Assembly: GCA_025464095.1 (NCBI GenBank)
Contig: JAODMF010000014.1
Span: 1-64,000 of the forward strand
Source of the DNA: Glaciihabitans sp.
Lineage (GTDB): Bacteria; Actinomycetota; Actinomycetes; Actinomycetales; Microbacteriaceae
Direction of reading: 5' to 3'
Length of the DNA: 64,000 bases
Made by a program: the position numbers and the translations under genes. Every line of letters starts with the position of its first letter. The first letter of the stretch is position 1. The notes beneath the pieces are model-generated. The model had not been told where the DNA came from. It was given only the letters and a program-made list of their open reading frames with translations, and made no database searches. Of the stretch, positions 62,839-64,000 are shown piece after piece.

Positions 62839-64000
62839 ATGGCCACTCGAACCGTCAGAATAATCATGAACGGCATCACCGGACGCATGGGTTATCGCCA
62901 GCACCTGGTGCGCTCGATCCTCGCCATTCGGGCCGACGGCGGAGTGCTACTGCCCGATGGTTCACGCATCCAGGTCGAGCCGATCCTGGTCGGTCGCAAC
63001 CTCGAAAAGATTGCCGAACTCGCGAAACTGCACGACGTGGCCGAGTACACGACCGACCTGGATGCCGCGCTCGCCGACGAGACAGCGAGCATCTACTTCG
63101 ACGCGGCGCTCACCAGCGCGCGCAAGCACGGCATCCTGGCCGCGGTCGCCGCGGGCAAGCACGTCTTCACCGAGAAGCCGATTGCCGAGTCGGTTGCCGA
63201 CGGCCTGGAACTCGCCGAAGCCGCGCAGGCGGCCGGCGTGATTCACGGAGTTGTGCACGACAAGCTTTACCTGCCGGGGCTGTTGAAGCTGCGGCGCCTC
63301 ATCGACTCCGGATTCTTCGGCCGCATCCTGAGCGTGCGCGGGGAGTTCGGCTACTGGGTCTTCGAGGGCGATCTCATCCCCGCGCAGCGCCCGAGCTGGA
63401 ACTACCGCAAGGAAGACGGCGGCGGAATGACACTCGACATGTACTGCCACTGGAACTACGTGCTCGAGAACCTCTTCGGACGCGTGCAGGCCGTCACCAG
63501 CAAGTCGGTTACACACATCCACGAGCGCTGGGACGAACAGGGCAAGCCCTACGTCGCCACCGCCGACGACGCCGCCTACGGCATCTTCGAGCTCGAGGGC
63601 GACATCATCGCCCAGATCAACTCGAGCTGGGCGGTGCGGGTCGACCGCGGCGAACTGGTCGAGTTCCAGGTGGATGGCACGCACGGCTCGGCCGTCGCCG
63701 GCCTGTTCGACTGCCGCATCCAGCCGCGCGTGTCTACCCCGAAGCCGGTGTGGAACCCCGACCTCAGGACCGACCAGGATTTCCGTTCGCAGTGGACGGA
63801 CGTTCCCGACAACCAGGTCTTCGACAACGGCTTCCGCTCGCAGTGGGAGGAGTTCATCACCGACGTCGACGCCGGTCGCCCGCACGCCTACGACTTCATG
63901 GCGGGGGTGCGCGGTCTCCAACTGGTCGCCGCGGGGCTGCAGTCCAGCGACGAGGGTCGCCGCATCGAGATTCCCTCGCACGCGGAAATCGGCGCCCGAT
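62839..64000 (+). CDS. Gfo/Idh/MocA family oxidoreductase (partial at the window edge)
   Basis: The reading frame begins at ATG 62839 and runs off the end of the window after 387 codons without a stop. The N-terminal Rossmann part starts RIIMNGITGRMGYRQH and contains the family motif GKHVFTEKPIAES. The second domain includes GEFGYWVFEG and DMYCHWNYVLENLFG, the usual His-bearing helix. Substrates of the family are sugars or inositols oxidised with NAD(P). Start context is gaggacgacccc. With the divergent LacI-type regulator it probably starts a sugar catabolic operon that continues beyond 64000. Confidence 0.9.
   Translation, partial: MATRTVRIIMNGITGRMGYRQHLVRSILAIRADGGVLLPDGSRIQVEPILVGRNLEKIAELAKLHDVAEYTTDLDAALADETASIYFDAALTSARKHGILAAVAAGKHVFTEKPIAESVADGLELAEAAQAAGVIHGVVHDKLYLPGLLKLRRLIDSGFFGRILSVRGEFGYWVFEGDLIPAQRPSWNYRKEDGGGMTLDMYCHWNYVLENLFGRVQAVTSKSVTHIHERWDEQGKPYVATADDAAYGIFELEGDIIAQINSSWAVRVDRGELVEFQVDGTHGSAVAGLFDCRIQPRVSTPKPVWNPDLRTDQDFRSQWTDVPDNQVFDNGFRSQWEEFITDVDAGRPHAYDFMAGVRGLQLVAAGLQSSDEGRRIEIPSHAEIGAR

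Overview
The window is high-GC DNA with strong G/C preference at third codon positions, frequent GTG starts and some probable leaderless transcripts. An HspR/HAIR-type heat-shock operator, DUF222/HNH endonuclease and actinobacterial transporter families point to an actinobacterium. The recurrent hexamer GGATGC/GCATCC and the gene set fit the family Microbacteriaceae best; the genus cannot be told from the sequence alone.

Layout. (1) 1-4050: a tRNA-Lys(CTT) followed by accessory DNA: a PH-like membrane protein, a DUF4037 protein, a phage-like remnant ending in an M15 peptidase (endolysin type), and a lipoprotein. (2) 4110-7121: a VOC protein, a short cation transporter, an Hsp20 gene behind a HAIR operator, a zinc-ribbon protein, a YbaK-type deacylase and a small hypothetical protein. 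(3) 7249-14028: an amine catabolic cluster with a permease, diverging from a glutamine-synthetase-like ligase, a gamma-glutamyl hydrolase, an aldehyde dehydrogenase, an SDR and a FadR-type regulator. Its order implies import, gamma-glutamylation, oxidation and hydrolysis of an amine (polyamine or ethanolamine). (4) 14045-22591: small membrane proteins, a YdeI/DUF1905 protein, pdxH, an anion permease, then a TetR-MMPL-YhgE/Pip export operon whose MMPL protein carries a degenerate ABC-ATPase-like tail. (5) 22760-30359: otsAB for trehalose, then ilvD-ilvB-ilvN-ilvC for branched-chain amino acids. (6) 30419-37745: a DUF1275 protein, an amidase, a DUF222/HNH protein, a MetE-like protein, two membrane proteins and serA. 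(7) 37822-46174: a branched palindrome, an ECF42-type sigma factor with two DGPF/YCII proteins, leuB, ilvE, an FAH-family protein, a YeiH-type transporter, a second long palindrome, gltX and tRNA-Gln(CTG). (8) 46238-57391: downstream of tRNA-Gln, a decayed gene and then a carbohydrate island with two GH95 enzymes (alpha-L-fucosidase/alpha-L-galactosidase family), an SGNH esterase, a LacI regulator and a sugar ABC importer without its own ATPase. (9) 57481-64000: a small membrane protein, a soluble Ser/Thr kinase with a GAF domain, a DHFR-like reductase, a GNAT acetyltransferase, a cytochrome b561-type protein, a second LacI regulator and a divergent Gfo/Idh/MocA oxidoreductase cut by the window edge.

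The points I think most deserve a second look are the MMPL/pseudo-ABC fusion, the branched palindrome at 37822-37907 next to the ECF42 promoter, the long palindrome before gltX, the abrupt codon-usage change within ilvD, and the regulator/operator pairs readable for Hsp20, TetR, LacI and ECF42. No CRISPR array, intact insertion sequence or rRNA was seen.
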